Assembly: GCA_963693315.1 (NCBI GenBank)
Contig: OY856186.1
Span: 384,188,215-384,252,214 of the forward strand
Source: Diogma glabrata
Lineage: Eukaryota; Arthropoda; Insecta; Diptera; Cylindrotomidae
DNA: 64,000 nt
Reading direction: 5' to 3'
Each line of letters starts with the position of its first letter. Position 1 is the first letter of the stretch. A program made the position numbers and the translations under genes. Shown one piece after another: positions 63,940 through 64,000 of this stretch. The notes under the pieces were generated by a model. The model did not search any database, was not told the origin of the DNA, and saw only the letters and a program-made list of their open reading frames with translations.

Positions 63940-64000
63940 CGTATGAAAACCGTATTGTCGTCATCAAGAATCGAACCCGGACCATCATATCCAAGAGCGC
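63940..64000 (-). mobile_element. tRNA-derived SINE-like head, copy 2, cut by window end
   Basis: Minus strand from the window edge: GCGCTCTTGGATATGATGG, then GGGTTCGATTCTTG, a B-box match (consensus GGTTCGANNCC). The second such match within 400 bp, in the same orientation as copy 1. The A-box side is mostly outside the window. Confidence 0.45.

Overview
The window is AT-rich eukaryotic DNA, most likely from an insect or another arthropod. The evidence is GT-AG introns of only 50-90 bp, the transposon mix (P element with a THAP domain, BED-finger hAT, CR1/Jockey-type LINEs, Ty3/Gypsy, PIF/Harbinger-like MITE), long (AT)n tracts and strong A/T bias. I recognise no ordinary host gene. Almost everything identifiable is a transposable element or a repeat, often inserted one inside another. 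One 200-base run of N (13888-14087) marks a scaffold gap.

Layout. 1-4640: a foldback-type repeat (family A), with ~1 kb inverted arms running into a 629-bp tandem array. 5037-6144: first copy of family B, ending in ...CAGACCGAAG|TA; further copies lie at 16021-17580, 37290-38220, 38224-40125, 40985-41980 and 49022-50430. 9.4-13.9 kb: a long (AT)n tract and four decayed LINE fragments. 14348-14994: an almost fully palindromic MITE with a TAA target duplication. 18.1-22.1 kb: hAT-like fragments, TCTCGAGA-rich blocks and the best-preserved LINE (18900-20712, minus strand).

22.2-31.3 kb is the most interesting part. A P-element transposase pseudogene (THAP domain plus catalytic region) is cut at 23557 by a ~7.76-kb DNA transposon with CACTG ends (23558-31313). 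It has imperfect terminal repeats, TTGATAAT-like subterminal motifs and two genes on the same strand. The first (24571-27008) encodes a protein with two C2H2 fingers and a TNP2/CACTA-like transposase core. The second (27778-29754) is a multi-exon gene of unknown function with short introns. Each gene is close to intact. The element's two flanks belong to different older transposons (P element on the left, LINE on the right), so this locus was rearranged.

33.2-53.0 kb holds three decayed Ty3/Gypsy bodies, family B and A copies, a GC-rich-ended MITE and a 626-bp solo LTR whose 4-bp target duplication is confirmed by an empty site in the opposite arm of the repeat it interrupts. 53.8-58.8 kb is a hAT element (TSD GTATACAT) whose last TA was hit by a 2.1-kb foldback element (family C), so the right copy of the hAT TSD now lies beyond family C. 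58.8-63.5 kb has no recognisable feature; tRNA-derived SINE-like pieces lie at the right edge.

Nothing here is an operon. The only apparent gene partnership is the two genes of the CACTG element, which share strand, boundaries and insertion.
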